From assembly GCA_026225945.1 (NCBI GenBank), contig JAMJFZ010000363.1, positions 1-64,000 of the forward strand: DNA of 64,000 nt. Reading direction: 5' to 3'. How positions within the stretch are numbered: the first letter of the stretch is position 1; every line of letters begins with the position of its first letter. The position numbers were made by a program, and so were the translations under genes. Source of the stretch: Cricetomys ansorgei (Eukaryota; Chordata; Mammalia; Rodentia; Nesomyidae). Below the pieces are notes generated by a model. The model saw only the letters and a program-made list of their open reading frames with translations, was not told where the DNA came from and did not search any database. Shown piece after piece: positions 37,406-49,948 of this stretch.

Positions 37406-38202
37406 GGAGAGGGCCTTAGAGGATTCCCTAGCAGGACCTGGGTGCCAACATACCTAGGGACCTACCATTCCACACCAACCCAACAAATGATCCTCATAAA
37501 GCTGGAGACCATAAACGGAGCTTAGCATTCTGAGGCGATGGAGATTGCTGGGTGTGCTTTCACAAAATGAAACTGCCTGGAACTTCTCATAAGGCTTTTT
37601 ACGATAAGCATTAAAATGCAAAGAGGAAGATTAAAGTTCCTGCCACAGACTAGGCTGCGGGAAGGGGAGGAGGGCTGGCGGGCAGGGCTGGCAGTAGGCT
37701 GTGCACAGCATTACAGTTAGATATTATTATATAAAGCGAGTGTGTTATTAAAAGGATCCTAAAGTTATAAAAAGTCAAAGGAACATTTAGTGACGATGAA
37801 TAACTCCTTTGGTAAAGATGAATAACTCTTATTTCCTACAGGCTGCAGGGGAGGGGCTGCCAACCTCTGTAATTGCTAATAGTTGGATTCTGTTATTTTT
37901 GTAGGACAGTCTGTCTGGGGTGGGGAATCAGAACGCAGCGTTAGACTAGGGATATTCCAGGCTGGTGGGACGCAGTCTCCCTAACACTGAGTGCTTTGAC
38001 TCTCCTAATAAAAAAGACAACAAAAGACCCATCTTCAGTAGCTACCTGAACCACAAGACATAATATGACCTTCCCTGAAGTTCAGGGAGCTGAAAAGTGT
38101 TCTACCAATGAGCTACAAACACAGTCCTCTGTTCTTTAAAAACACACAACATTGCACCCGGGCCACACGCAGAAAGAACTCAGAAAACCAGACACTACTG
38201 CA

Positions 38203-38398
38203 TATAGTCCAGGCTGCCCTCAAACTTTCTTTGTAGCTGAAGATGACCTTGGGTTTCTGATCCTCCTGACCTCACTTCCCAAGTGCTGGGATTACGGTGT
38301 GCACACCCACTCCTGGTTTCTGTGCTGTGGTGCTAGGGATGGAACCCAGGGCATCCTACATGCCAGTTCTACCACTGAGCTACACCCCCAGTGCCTTG
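38203..38398 (-). repeat. B4 SINE (B1 + ID fusion), antisense
   Basis: A reverse B1 part (CAAGTGCTGGGATTACGGTG) is followed by a reverse ID part (GGTGCTAGGGATGGAACCCA, CTACCACTGAGCTACACCCC). This is the textbook B4 layout. Confidence 0.88.
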
Positions 38399-41189
38399 GC
38401 TGCCTTTCTCACGTCTTTGCCCTCCTACATGGAAGGCTGCAGAAGACAGCAAAGAGGCTCCATTCTGCTCTGCCGAGACCCTGGCAGCAAGGGTCTATAC
38501 CTTTTGTTATACCCCCATTCCCTTAGGGAGGCATGTTGGTCAGCCTGCTGAGAACCTGTGCTCCTGACAGCAGGCAGAATTTTGGACTCTTCCCCATTGC
38601 AAACCACTATGACATCAGCAGAACTTCCACAGGCCTGTCTGTCCACCAGCATTGTCATCCATGTTGAACTAGTACTGACAGGACCTGAATCTTTTCAAAG
38701 TTGAGAAGCTGGGTGCGGGGTAATGCACTGTGCATATAGTGTATATAGTGGTGTACATTCCTTGAGGCTTGCTTGTACACAGGTTAAGTAGGACTTATCG
38801 AAGACCTTCTGGGACATGACCATAATACATAAAGCAACAAAAAGGAGCAATAAATAGGCTTTCCCAAAACAAAATGCACATACCCCTGAAACACTACGAT
38901 CACAAAACATTCAAACACACACCAGGATGCAGGAGTCATAGCGGGAACTCCGTCCGTGTAACTGTGTCAAGAACAGCTAGGCTTCTTGCAATGTGCGCTC
39001 AGAGACCCTCTCCCTGAGCACACAGGCAGCTTGGCAGTGTCACAGCACATTTAGAATTCCCAGCACCCCCTAACTTGTGACTTCAGAGGGGCAGCTCTTA
39101 GATTTGTGAGAGCAGCCTAACCGACTGCCAAATTCCTGCCGGCTTGGCCAAGAGGTAGGAACCAAAAAATAAAAAAAACACGAAGGTTTGTTTTTAAGAA
39201 GCAATACATCAAACAGAGAAAGGGCTCTTTTGTATGCCTTTCCCGTGTGGGAGCCAGAGAGGAGAAAACTGCTCACCCTCCTGGGAAGAAGGCGCTCAGC
39301 CTCACCTGTAACTTCTCTTCTACCGTGCAGATTTTTCTCACCCCATTAAACGTAACCCACCCTAGGCGGGTTTTACCATGTGAGAGAAACAGAGAGTGCA
39401 GAGGCAGTGTCCGGCAGGAGAGGTGGGCTGGGCGGCCCTCATGAGCCACACAAGTGGGTGTCACAGGGCCACGTGAAATGTGGCTGCTCCCGGGAGTCTG
39501 AGTGACAGGCAGGCAGGCCTCTGAAACCTTGCACGTGTCACCCACTGTTACCAAAAGGTTTCTTTACAAAAATGAGGATAAAAAGGAAGAAAAAAATAGA
39601 GACACTAAAAAGAAAAAGAAAAGGCAGGTTGGAACAGGGTGTCTTCTTCCCACTTGGAAGGAAAGGCCAGTTGGGGGGATGGAGCAGGTCTCCACTGTGG
39701 TGCCCACAGGGAAAGCAGCAGCCTAAAACCATGCTGGTGACGGTGAGCACAGGAGGAAGGACAGGCACCTGTGAGTGGGGAAGGTGAGTGCACATGGGAT
39801 CCTTCTCTGAAGAACAGCAAAAGGCAATCTTAGAGCCTTAAGCCCCTTCCTGGTAACCAGCCACCAACAGCAAAACCAGAGGAGACTCTGTAAGACACCT
39901 GTGCCTGTTGGTGGGGTGTCTGCTTGTCCCAGAGTAAGCCCTAGGGACAGGCAGCCCTTTCTTCTATCACAGCAGGAAGTCGGGCTTTGGCTTCTGTGTG
40001 AGGACCAACAGCTGCCACCTGCTCATCAACTGTCCACCATGGCAGCAGCGGGGCCACAGGAACCATGGGCATTTGACTGTTCGGTCGTGTGACTCTGCCT
40101 AATGCGGAGCAGGAGAGGATGGTCATGCACGGATTTTATTTCAGTAGCCCCGCACGAGGGACTGCTGGTGATTTCATCTAAAGTGCTCCGGGACAGAGAC
40201 TGTTCCTGTCCCGTTTGCAAATGGGTAACTGCTTAACTGCTCAGAGCACTGGAGTCACTCACCCAAGGTCGCACAGCTGGTAAGAGGCATGCCCACAAGG
40301 AACAACTGCTCCTAACCAGTGAACCATCATCCCAGATCTCCTGGCCCAGCAGCCAGGGACAGAAACTGCAGAGAAAGGCTTGGGCAGAGAGGGCTGCGTC
40401 TGCTTTCCCACTACTCACACTGGTGGGACTTAGGCGAAGACAGCAGAGCTCTAGAAGACACAACCTGGACACAAGTGCGCCAGGCTGCCCGTTCCTTCCC
40501 TATCCCCTCTCGTTGGAAGTGCCTCGTCCTCACCGAAGGGTGCTGCTCCTGCACAGGACTGCTGTGGGTGAGTTTGCTGAGCATGGTTGCTTAGAAGCCT
40601 CAAAACCAGTCATGCTCAGGAGGACCAGCCACTGACTGGCTCAGCCATGCCCTTCTGGCCTTTCTGGAGCAACTGTTCCTGAGGGGCCGCCTCTGAGTTC
40701 TTTGGAGCACAAGTGGAGAACTGGAAGAACATGGGTCATGTGCCAGTCCCCCTCAGGCTCTGGGGTGTTTACAGTGAACAAATATCCCGTGTTTGCCCTG
40801 GAGACTGGTATTCGAAAGTGTGTGCTTGCGCTCTGGGGGAGGAGGCAGATAAACAGGTTAATTAGGGAAAACAAAAGCCAGTAAGGGGGCTAGCAAGGAA
40901 CAAGGGGTGGGGGGCAGGGGTGGGGAGGGACAGGGGGTGGGCACAGATGGCCAGGAAGGCTGTTCTGATAGGCCTTTCTCAGCAGCAGAAGGAGTGTAAG
41001 CAAGTACCTGAAGACGTGAGAGAAAAATCAGAGGCCCTGGGTAGGTTCTAGAGAAACACAGTGGCCACAGGGGCTGAAGCCACCTTCAGAGGCCACAGGA
41101 GTATGGCTAGGTGTGCTCAGGAGCAGCGTGTGTGCGAGTGTGTGTGCGTGGGCACTCTGGGTTCTATGAAGAATGATGAAAGACACAAA

Positions 41190-41492
41190 ACTGAGCCAGG
41201 TGTGGTACACATGTTCTTTACACTGGGGAGGCTCAGGCTGGAGATTTCAGGTGGAGGCTAGCCTGTGCTATGCAGTCCAAGCTGTACCTCACACTGAGCC
41301 AGGTGTGGTACACATGTTCTTTACAATGGGGAGGCTCAGGCTGGAGATTTCAGGTGGAGGCTAGCCTGTGCTATGCAGTCCAAGCTGTACCTCACACTGA
41401 GCCAGGTGTGGTACACATGTTCTTTACACTGGGGAGGCTCAGGCTGGAGATTTCAGCTAGCCTGTGCTATGCAATCCAAGCTTACCTCACAC
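41190..41492 (+). repeat. Three-copy tandem of a 103-bp B1-derived unit
   Basis: Copies start at 41190, 41293 and 41396, each ACTGAGCCAGGTGTGGTACA, then GGGGAGGCTCAGGCTGGAGA, and GCTATGCAGTCCAAGCTGTA. The first two are 103 bp and almost identical; the third lacks a few bases near GATTTCAGCTAGCC. The unit corresponds to the first two-thirds of a B1 (GCCAGGTGTGGT..., GGGGAGGCTCAGGCTGGAG, GGCTAGCCTG). Confidence 0.92.
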
Positions 41493-43566
41493 TTTAAATG
41501 AGTTTACCTGGTGGGTCTATGGAAACAGCCTGGGCATGATGGACTCAGGGCAACCAGCTCGGAGGTGGTGTAGTGGGACAGGTGAGAGGAGACAGTGAGG
41601 GTCAGGGGCAGTGCTAACTGCTGAGAGGGTGGATGTGTGGGCATGTTCTAAGGGTGGAACCAACAAAATTGGATGGTGTACTTGGCTCATGAGAGCCAGA
41701 CTGAGCTGCTAGAGCAGGGTCTGGATGAGCTAAGTGTGAGACACCTCATCAGACAGCCTTGGGGATGGATCCCCATGGTAGCCTGGAGGGAAGGAAGAGG
41801 TCTGGGTAAGAACCTAGGAATCTTTACCCAGAACATCTGTCCACTGTAACCACCCCAGAGCCCAGGGAGAGACTGGCACATGTTCTTTCAATTCTTCATG
41901 CACTCTGTGGAACTCAAAGATGGCCCCTCTGAAATAGGTGCTCCATGAAGTTGAAATGTGCTTCGTGTGGATGGTACCTAGAGCTCCAAGGACATGGGGA
42001 AGTGAGTCACGCAGAGAAGGTGGTGCTTCTGATGAACTCCACTGTCACCTTCTTTTTTTCTCAATAGCGTGGTGATCACACTCTGTCACCACACGTGAGC
42101 TGCAAACAAAGACAAGGGTCAAAAGGAGCCTCCTCCCTGCCAACACTCAGCCCCAGTCAGAGCTGAGGTGCTCAAGCATTTAGGACAGAGGGCAGACGGA
42201 CAAGGAGACACAGGCCCCTCTTATCAGACTCATGCCTTCAAACCTTACTGCATCCAGATGGGAATAAATGATGACAAAGACTCTTCCAAAACACTGAAGA
42301 CCTCTGATACAGTGAGGTAGACGCTCATGCTGACGGCAGTAGAGGGGAGCACGTAAAAGGTAATTAGGATGAGATGAGGCTGGGCCCCTGGATGGCACTG
42401 GTGTCCTTGGGAGACTCAAGCAGTACCCTTGACGGGCTATGCTACGGGGTACTCTCCGCAATGTTACTGTGGTAAGATCATGCGCATGGAGTCCCCAGCC
42501 TCCAGAACTATAAACCAGCCAGGCTTCTGTTCATTCTCTGTAAGCTGCTCACTTTTTTGGAGCAAAAGAAAAAGTTCTGAGGCACTCCTGAAACAGATTT
42601 CACAGTTTCTGTGCCACAGACTTTGCCTACAATAGTACATGGATCTCAATTTGATGTATGATGAATATTTCTAACTGAAATTAGAGATTTTAGAGCCATG
42701 CTTAATTTCAAGCTCAACAACTATGCAAAAGGATTATTCCTTGAAAGACAAATGTCTAAAGGTCCCTTTCACAGAACCAGACGGCCTGCCACAGGTGTAA
42801 GCTATTACTAGCTGGACAAGTCCTGCCTCCCTTCTGGACACACTGACAGGAGTCTCTCAGCATTCATTCATCTCCCGCACCAGGGATAATGCCCCATGCA
42901 GAGCAAATGCCCAATAAATCTAAATAAATGTCAAATAAATGAGAGAATAAATACCCATTAAAAATTAACTGGACAGTTAATTTAGCTTACTCCCTGGGAA
43001 AAAAGGAAAACAGTAAAACTAGAAAAAAATCTTTTTAATTTAAAAGGTTAATTAAGAACAAGGTTAAAAAAAATATTTTGGTGGCTTATGTAAACTAAGC
43101 CAAAGTGTGGTTCAAAACAGCCACAGTCTGTAACTCTGAAAACCGCCATTATGTGCCGCAAAGTAGAGAAGGTGAGAAGTTGTTGGGCATACTTCATGAT
43201 CCCAGCACGATCGCACTTTTAAAACTAGACAGCCTGGGTAGGTGGGGTAGGACCCTGGCACCCATAAACACAGATGTGAAAATCCAAAACAAAATGTCAA
43301 CTAACTGAACCCAATAGCACACCTTCTGGCTAACCACCGTAATTGAGTAGTTTATCCTAGAAATGCAAAGATGGTTTAACATCAGAAAAACGTGTCAATG
43401 GACTACATCACAGGAGTGCTGACTGAGGGGACTCCTATGATCCCCTGGGCAGATACAGAAAGCTCATCTTTGGTAGCTCAAGGTCAGTAGTCCTGACCAC
43501 AGTGAAAATTCAGTAACAAGGAAGATGCTTTGGGGAGTTAATCACACGTCTGCAAAGAACAAAGGT

Positions 43567-43611
43567 TCTTTTTTTTGACCAAAAAAAAGGATTTTTTGGT
43601 CAAAAAAAAGA
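43567..43611. repeat. Perfect 20-bp inverted repeat with 5-bp loop
   Basis: The left arm (43567-43586) is TC, eight T, GACC, six A. The right arm (43592-43611) is six T, GGTC, eight A, GA, the exact reverse complement. The loop is AAGGA. Confidence 0.95.
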
Positions 43612-44547
43612 TCTGCTTTAATCATGATTTTCATCTACAGCTCATGTTTTCCTTAGCTTGTCAGAATTATTTCCTTCTATGTTTTTAGCCCTACATTTCA
43701 GTTTATGGGTCATTTAAAAAAATTTTTTTTACATAGTACAAAGAAAAGTTGTTTAAACAAAACATGTTGTTTCTTTTTTTTTCCTCCCTATACAGTGATT
43801 AGCTGTGCCTATTGAAATGGCTCTCTTCCCTATTGGAGAATGCTGCCCCTTTCCTCAAAATTCAATTGGCCTATAGCTGTGAGTCTGTTTCTGAACATGC
43901 TACTCTGTCCACTGTGCCACTCCTTCGCCCTCATGCCTGCTACAAGGTCAAGTTAATTTTTAAGGTGTCTCTTGGATAACTAAAAACTAGCATCCATGTT
44001 GAAATACAGTTTATATATCCAATTAGCAGATCTGCACAAGGATCTGAGGTCAGGGGAGAGATCTGAGAAGACTTGGAAGCAGTGAGTTTAGAGGTGATGC
44101 TTAAACAGGGACTAGGTAATCCTCCAGGACACTGGCACAAGGGGTGTGGCGGGGGGGGGGGGTGCTCTCCTGAGTAACCCAAGTGACAATGGATGTTTTG
44201 GTCTGCGTGATGGTGTATACTGACTGTCAATTGACAGGGTCTAGAATCACCCCCACATCGGTCAGGAATTATCTAGACTCGGTTAGCCTGCAGGGGAATG
44301 TGTATGTGGGATTATCCTGATTAAGTGGAAAGATCCGGCCTAAGTGGAGCTGGCCCCACTGCCTGGGCTGGGGTTCTGGCTGCATGACAAAAGGTGTGAG
44401 CAGGGTACCCTGTTCTGTGTGCTCTGCTTCTTCTCTGTATGCGCACCATGACTGTCATGAAAGAACTGCGAGCTCAGCAGGGACTCAGAATAGTGGTTGC
44501 TATGACAGCATAGGGGGCCTGAGTTTAGTACCAAGAACTCACATAAG

Positions 44548-44729
44548 GAAGCTAGGCTTGACGCCATGGTTGTAATCCCAGTGTTGGGGGACACAGAGAC
44601 TGGCAGATCTCTGGGGCTTGCTGGCCAGCCAGTCTAGCTTACTTTGCAAGTTTCAGGCCAGTGGGAGATGCTGTATCAACAAACAAGGCAGATGGACAGG
44701 AAAAAAACCAGTCAAGGTCAGCCTCTGGC

Positions 44730-44767
<38 letters not shown>
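44548..44767 (+). repeat. B3-type SINE with (TG)n tail
   Basis: GGCTTGACGCCATGGTTGTA ATCCCAGTG, GACTGGCAGATCTCTGGGGC, GCTGTATCAACAAACAAGGC, and CAGCCTCTGGCC are followed by 18 TG units (44732-44767). The order is that of a B3 3' half. Confidence 0.78.
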
Positions 44768-44770
<3 letters not shown>

Positions 44771-45807
44771 GGGGAACAAGTGCATATGTACACACACAAA
44801 GTAGATGATAGACAGACTATAAAGTGCAGCCCCCAGTAAGCTCTCTGGTCCGTGAGCAGTTTGGTCCCTGTCACTAGCCACACTAACAACAGACCAGTAC
44901 AGCTCTTTCTAATTGGATCTGCCATATTTCCAAAGCCCAAAGATTTCCACAGATCAGAATCCCAAATTTAGCTCTGAGGTCCAGGAAGTCAATCCAGTTT
45001 CCTAAGCCTCAGTTCTCACATGTGGGTTGCAGTCACACGGGGTGTTTACGACTAATATGTAAAAATGTAAATGAGACCCAAGGCCTCCTGAGGCGAGGCT
45101 GGGTCTCCTCCTCTTGGCTGTCTGGGCCCACATAGTTCACCTTCCCTGATTCCCCATGAGCCACAGAGAGCATGGGGTGAGTCAACCTGAAGGCAAATGA
45201 GCCTGGCAGGCGTGGGTCAGCATACCCTGTCACCACCTCATCAGGACCCAGGCCTGGCCAGATCCCGGAGGACAGCCACTCCTCACACGCTGAGGCGGTT
45301 CAGCACAAGCAGATGTGACCACCTAAAGTGGTCGGTGTGGAAACGGGCACACATATAAGACATGCCTGGCAGGTCACACCACATCATACTCAGTGCACAA
45401 GAGACCCACACAGAGCCAGGCATTGCACAATAGGCAGACACTCTGCTACCAGCTCTCTGACACAATGGAACCGAAGGCAAATCCAACTGCATGCTTGACT
45501 CACTGCACTTCGGAGGGCTCCTCTCTGTGGCAACATCCTCAGCATCAGATGCACTCAGCTGACAGGTTGTGCTTCGGCTCAATAACCCGCCACACCGCCA
45601 CACCGCCAAGGGTGCAGGCAGGAGGGAGCTGGGGTTACCTCCTTGACAGAGATGGAAATGGACCCACATAGGTGGCAGAGGTTGGGATTTGACTCCTGAT
45701 CACCTCACCTGGGATTCCCCATCTGTCTCTCCTTCCATAGAGTATTTGCCTCCCCACAAGTGGGAGCCCTGACTGCACGCTCCCATGCTGCCCTCATTAC
45801 CTTAAAA

Positions 45808-46024
45808 CAGCAGTTCTCAACCTATGGGCCACAACCCCCCTGGGGCATAGACCCTTTCACAGGGTCACTTAAGACCATCTGCATAGCATATATTTATACT
45901 ACGATTGGTAACAGTAACAAAATTACAGTTATGAAGAAGCAACAAAAATATTTTTATGGTTGGGGCCACCACATGAGGAACTTGAATTAGAGGGTCGCAG
46001 CGCTGGAAAGGTTGAGAACCACTG
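45808..46024 (+). mobile_element. URR1-type hAT (Charlie) DNA transposon, non-autonomous
   Basis: A 217-bp element with terminal inverted repeats CAGCAGTTCTCAACCT and AGGTTGAGAACCACTG. Internally it has CCCTTTCACAGGGTCACTTA, AAATTACAGTTATGAAGAAG, and CCACCACATGAGGAACT. Flanks CCTTAAAA (45800-45807) and CCTTGAAA (46025-46032) form an 8-bp target duplication with one mismatch, as expected for hAT. It is too short to code for a transposase. The family name is from memory of rodent repeats. Confidence 0.88.
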
Positions 46025-46559
46025 CCTTGAAACAATCTAACTTGCAGTACTCCAAAGTACAATCCGTAACAATGACACCTCAGCCTGGACAGGAAGTTCC
46101 ATGCTGACTGTAATTCCTTTCCTTTACAGCGTGAATTCTACCCACATTCTATCTATTTTGGTGGCAGAGCCATGAGGTAACAAAGCTGTGGTGGCTCCAC
46201 CGTCACACATCATGGCTGCCATGATGGCCAAGTCCTCCCATGGCACTGTTTGCTGTGGTGGAAGCTCAGTGTGTCATGCGACAGCATGCTACACAGGAAG
46301 CCATGCTTGTCTGGACATATTTACAAATGATGTAAAGGATGTACTGGGACAGTGTTGGTAACCACAGTCACAGCAGGGACACCGACGACTCTTCAACTAA
46401 CTGGACATCAACTGTGGCAGCCGTCTGCCCTGGGATATCTTAGAAATCAGGTTCATACACGCAATTAGCTCCCCAGCTTAATTCACCTGGGCCACTTCAG
46501 TAGCTGCCACCAGTCACTTCAGTCAGCATTGCAAAAGGCGCAGCAGGAGCCCAGGGAGA

Positions 46560-46728
46560 GGGGACTCAGAGACAGGAGGATCCCTGGGGGCAAGGTGGCT
46601 AGCTACTCTAGCTGAATGAGTGAGAGGCTCTGTCTCAATAAATAAGGCAGAGAGCAACGAACAAGAAACTCAACGCGTCTCTGGCCTCCACACACATGCA
46701 CACACTCATGCACATTCACACACAAAAA
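46560..46728 (+). repeat. B3-type SINE fragment
   Basis: GACAGGAGGATCCCTGGGGG, GGCTCTGTCTCAATAAATAA, and CTCTGGCCTCCACACACATG form the 3' two-thirds of a B3. Confidence 0.72.
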
Positions 46729-47521
46729 ATAGGAAACTAAAGTGATACCAATTCTCAAGTAAGGTTTCTCTTATGTTGGAAGCCCACAATTATGGATAAG
46801 TTATGATTAAGTTGAAATTAATGATTTGATCAAGAACTCTGGGTGTTAGGACTTAGGTCACTAACTCTTTCCCTTTAACTAAAAGCAAGGCCAAGTGTAA
46901 CGCTGACTGCTATGGCATACACCTGCCTGACTAGGCTTGAAGGTATACTCAGCACACAAAGCCCATGGTGTTCTGAGATGGGTATGGAAACAGCTGTAGC
47001 AATGGCTCCCCTCCACCGACAAGTGCCCTTTTTGGTGGTAAGGTGGTTCACAGCACAACCACAGAGCACTTGGCCCGCACTTGCCGGCAGGGAGCAGGCA
47101 GACAATGTCTGTTGCTTCCTTCTCTGTCTCAAGCACCAGCGTTTCTATGCTAAGGATGGAGGAGATTCACATAACATTAAAAGCAATGATTTTCTCTTCT
47201 CAAAATGAGGAGAATGTGCAGTATTCAACATGGAGCCCAGAAACACTCACACAGGGCAACCTTGTATCCAGCAGTTTATTGCCAAGGTTCCAGTTTATGC
47301 TCACAAGGCACAGTGAGGTTCCTGGATGTGGCTACAACCTTTGGCTTCCCCTAACAGAGCTCCTGGCTCCAGCAAGTTTTGGCTGCAAGATCTATCCTGC
47401 CACTGATTTATTTCTCAGTTCCTTTTTCTCTGTATGAATCAGATCCATGTTGCCAAAGCAAGAGTAGAAAGAAAAAAAAACATAGATTTAAAAAAAATTA
47501 CAAGGTTAAGAAAAACAGTCT

Positions 47522-47803
47522 TCAATAAAGGAATAGAATTGTGATCAAATACCCTTTCAGAAAACTGTCAGAATCGGGCAATGAAATGGACAATTTGGTC
47601 TCTGCTTCCCTCTCATGAGTGAGGCCTGTGCGCACATACCACCCATACTCTCCCCGGCCATCCACCTCACCAGACCGTAGGTCTTCACTGAGGTCAAATT
47701 TCAGTTGGTAGAGCAAGTTTCCTCTCACGACACTGACAAAATGCTTCATTACACCAAGACATAGCACTCTCCACTTCCTGTCGGCCGGGTAAATAAAGAG
47801 CAA
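47522..47803 (-). other. Unrecognised 93-codon - strand open frame
   Basis: A - strand frame from ATG at 47801-47803 stays open to 47522 in SINE-free DNA, with a normal residue mix (KWRVLCLGVMKHFVSVVRGN, GEYGWYVRTGLTHEREAETK). I recognise no family, and it does not match HLCS. No splice borders tie it to neighbours. It may be chance, a pseudogene fragment or part of an old repeat. Confidence 0.2.
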
Positions 47804-48184
47804 AGCTTAAACTTCACAATCACCTTGAAAAAGCTAAGCATTTCTCCCTTATACGGATGTGATGCGGTACCAACCCTCCTCCAGGCCTGCCACAGGCTGC
47901 ATTACCTCTTCCTGCATGCCATGCAGCACTCATGCTGTGACTGCCACTCATTTCACAACCCCTGCCCCTCAGGATGCTGGATCCAGGACAAGCATAAAGG
48001 GGACTATTCCCATTTAGTTTCTTGGGTTCCTTGATCAGGAAGAATTTGCAGCTACTTTAGCAAAGAAAATCAAGGCAGTCATAGGCTGCCATGGGGACAA
48101 AACTGGGTTCATTCACACCCCTCAGAAGTCATGAGCACCCACCTATGCTCTATGAGTCTACAAGGCCATCTCCAGATTACTACC

Positions 48185-48513
48185 TGTTGTGGAAGTTTAT
48201 TTTTAGCTATGTATAAAATAATTGTTAGACTGTTGGGTGAGGTGCTGCTTAGGTCTGGGCATTTTGTATTGTCTGCAGGTGTTGGATTTATGTGGAGGAT
48301 GTTTGATTGCTCAGGATCTGCATGTGCTGTCAGTAGAACATCTAAGGAGTTCTGAATCAAAAAACACTTGAGCTCAGACGTTTAGGGTTCCACTGTACAG
48401 TACAGTGCTGACCAGGATAGTGGTTCCCTCTGCTGAGGTCTGGCAGAGTTTGCATCTATGAATATGTCTCCTTGTTGTCCTTGCTGAGCCACCTCAGTAG
48501 GTGTACAACTACA
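48185..48513 (-). mobile_element. Solo LTR, copy 3, with perfect 6-bp target duplication
   Basis: On the - strand it begins TGTAGTTGTACACC and ends AATAAACTTCCACAACA. It is flanked on the + strand by ACTACC at 48179-48184 and ACTACC at 48514-48519. It shares GCCAGACCTCAGCAGAGGGA, CTGAGCTCAAGTGTTTTTTG and CCAACACCTGCAGACAATAC with the other copies. The TG..CA ends and 6-bp duplication indicate an endogenous-retrovirus solo LTR, ERVK-like by duplication length. Confidence 0.88.
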
Positions 48514-49211
48514 ACTACCGCACACCATCTAGGTACAGTCTGTCTGCCTGCTGGTTCCCAGTCCTATGACCCTGTACAACCTCACTAGGGGCTGATAGCC
48601 TCTCTCATTTCTTCTTTCCACATCAAGCCTTAGATTCTCCAGGGATTTCAAAGTGCATCAGAGTGACTTTAGCCAGTAGGCCCAAGGCATGCTGTTCATG
48701 CTGTGCTGTGGAGGTGAACAGCCTTCCTGTAAAGCACAGAATGCTGACCAACAACACTAGTGTTACTGTGTTCTGATGTTCTCCATGTACCATAGAAATG
48801 GATACTGTTGACTTTGGCTACACAGAGTGAGACAAAAAGATCCTCAAGTCCATCATCTGCTGTCACCTGACACTTGTGTATGTGTCAGCTGACACACTTC
48901 ATCTCTCGACAAGTGTCCTCTCAGCTGTGGGAGCTCAGGACAAGTACAGTCTCATTTTACAGCAGAAACATGAGATTCAGTGGTCCTCAGGCTAGCAAGG
49001 GTCTATGGCTTTCCACTCTGCCAAGCTGTATCAGCACGTGAAACAGGGGCAGGGAGGCATAAGATGTTCCAACAGTGAAGAAGGAAGGCTAGAGTGATAT
49101 CCAGCTTCAGAAATATGAAGTTGGCCAAATGATCCTTCCAATTTTTAAATAATAGCAACAAAACCTCTCAGTGAACTTTTGGTACTTAGTCAAGTGCGAA
49201 AGGCAATGGTT

Positions 49212-49490
49212 AAGGGCAGGGATATGGCTCAGTGGGTAACATGCTCACTGAACAAGCATGATAACCTTGGTTCAAATCCCCAGCACCCACACGGAAGCTG
49301 GTAGGCTTATCCATGTCTGCAGTCCCAGCACTGCGGAGCAGAGACAAGTGATCACAGGGGCTCACTGGCCAGCAAGTCTAGCCAAAACACGGAACTAAAA
49401 ACCCTATCCCAATATATGAAGGAAAAGCAATAGAGGAAGACTCTAGATGCCAACCTCTGGCTTCACATACAGACATGCACGCGCACACCT
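49212..49490 (+). repeat. B3-type SINE, nearly full length
   Basis: The head is GGGCAGGGATATGGCTCAGT with GGTTCAAATCCCCAGCACCC. The body has GCAGTCCCAGCACTGCGGAG and GGGGCTCACTGGCCAGC, and the tail CCAACCTCTGGCTTCACATA. Its CA tail runs into the long CA array. Confidence 0.85.
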
Positions 49491-49491
49491 A

Positions 49492-49765
49492 TATGCATAA
49501 AACACACACAACCATATAGACATACAAGTACACACACACATATGGACACACAGGTACACACACACATACACACACACACACACATGGACACACAGGTACA
49601 CACACACACACACACACACACTCACATACCCATATGGACACACAGGTACACACACACACTCACACACACACATATGGACACACAGGTACACACACATACA
49701 CACACACACTCACACACCCATATGGACACACAGGTACACACACACACACACACATGGACACACAG

Positions 49766-49799
<34 letters not shown>

Positions 49800-49948
49800 A
49801 TATGGACACACAGGTATACACACACACACATACGGACACACAGGTACACACACACACACATATGGACACACAAGTACACACACACACACACCCATACACA
49901 CACATATACTCACACACCCATATGGACACACAGGTACGCACACACACA
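49492..49948 (+). repeat. Long CA-rich array with GGACACACAGGTACA punctuation
   Basis: About 450 bp of CA repeat interrupted about a dozen times by TATGGACACACAGGTACACA at variable spacing. It looks like a microsatellite that has become a minisatellite. His/Thr-rich or Val/Cys-rich frames are artefacts. Confidence 0.95.

Noticed and set aside
46500..46545. Possible missing HLCS exon around CCAGTCACTTCAGTCAGC
   Set aside because: The first bases resemble the reverse of an AEVT-type segment, but the flanking codons do not continue the HLCS sequence and no proper splice borders are present.
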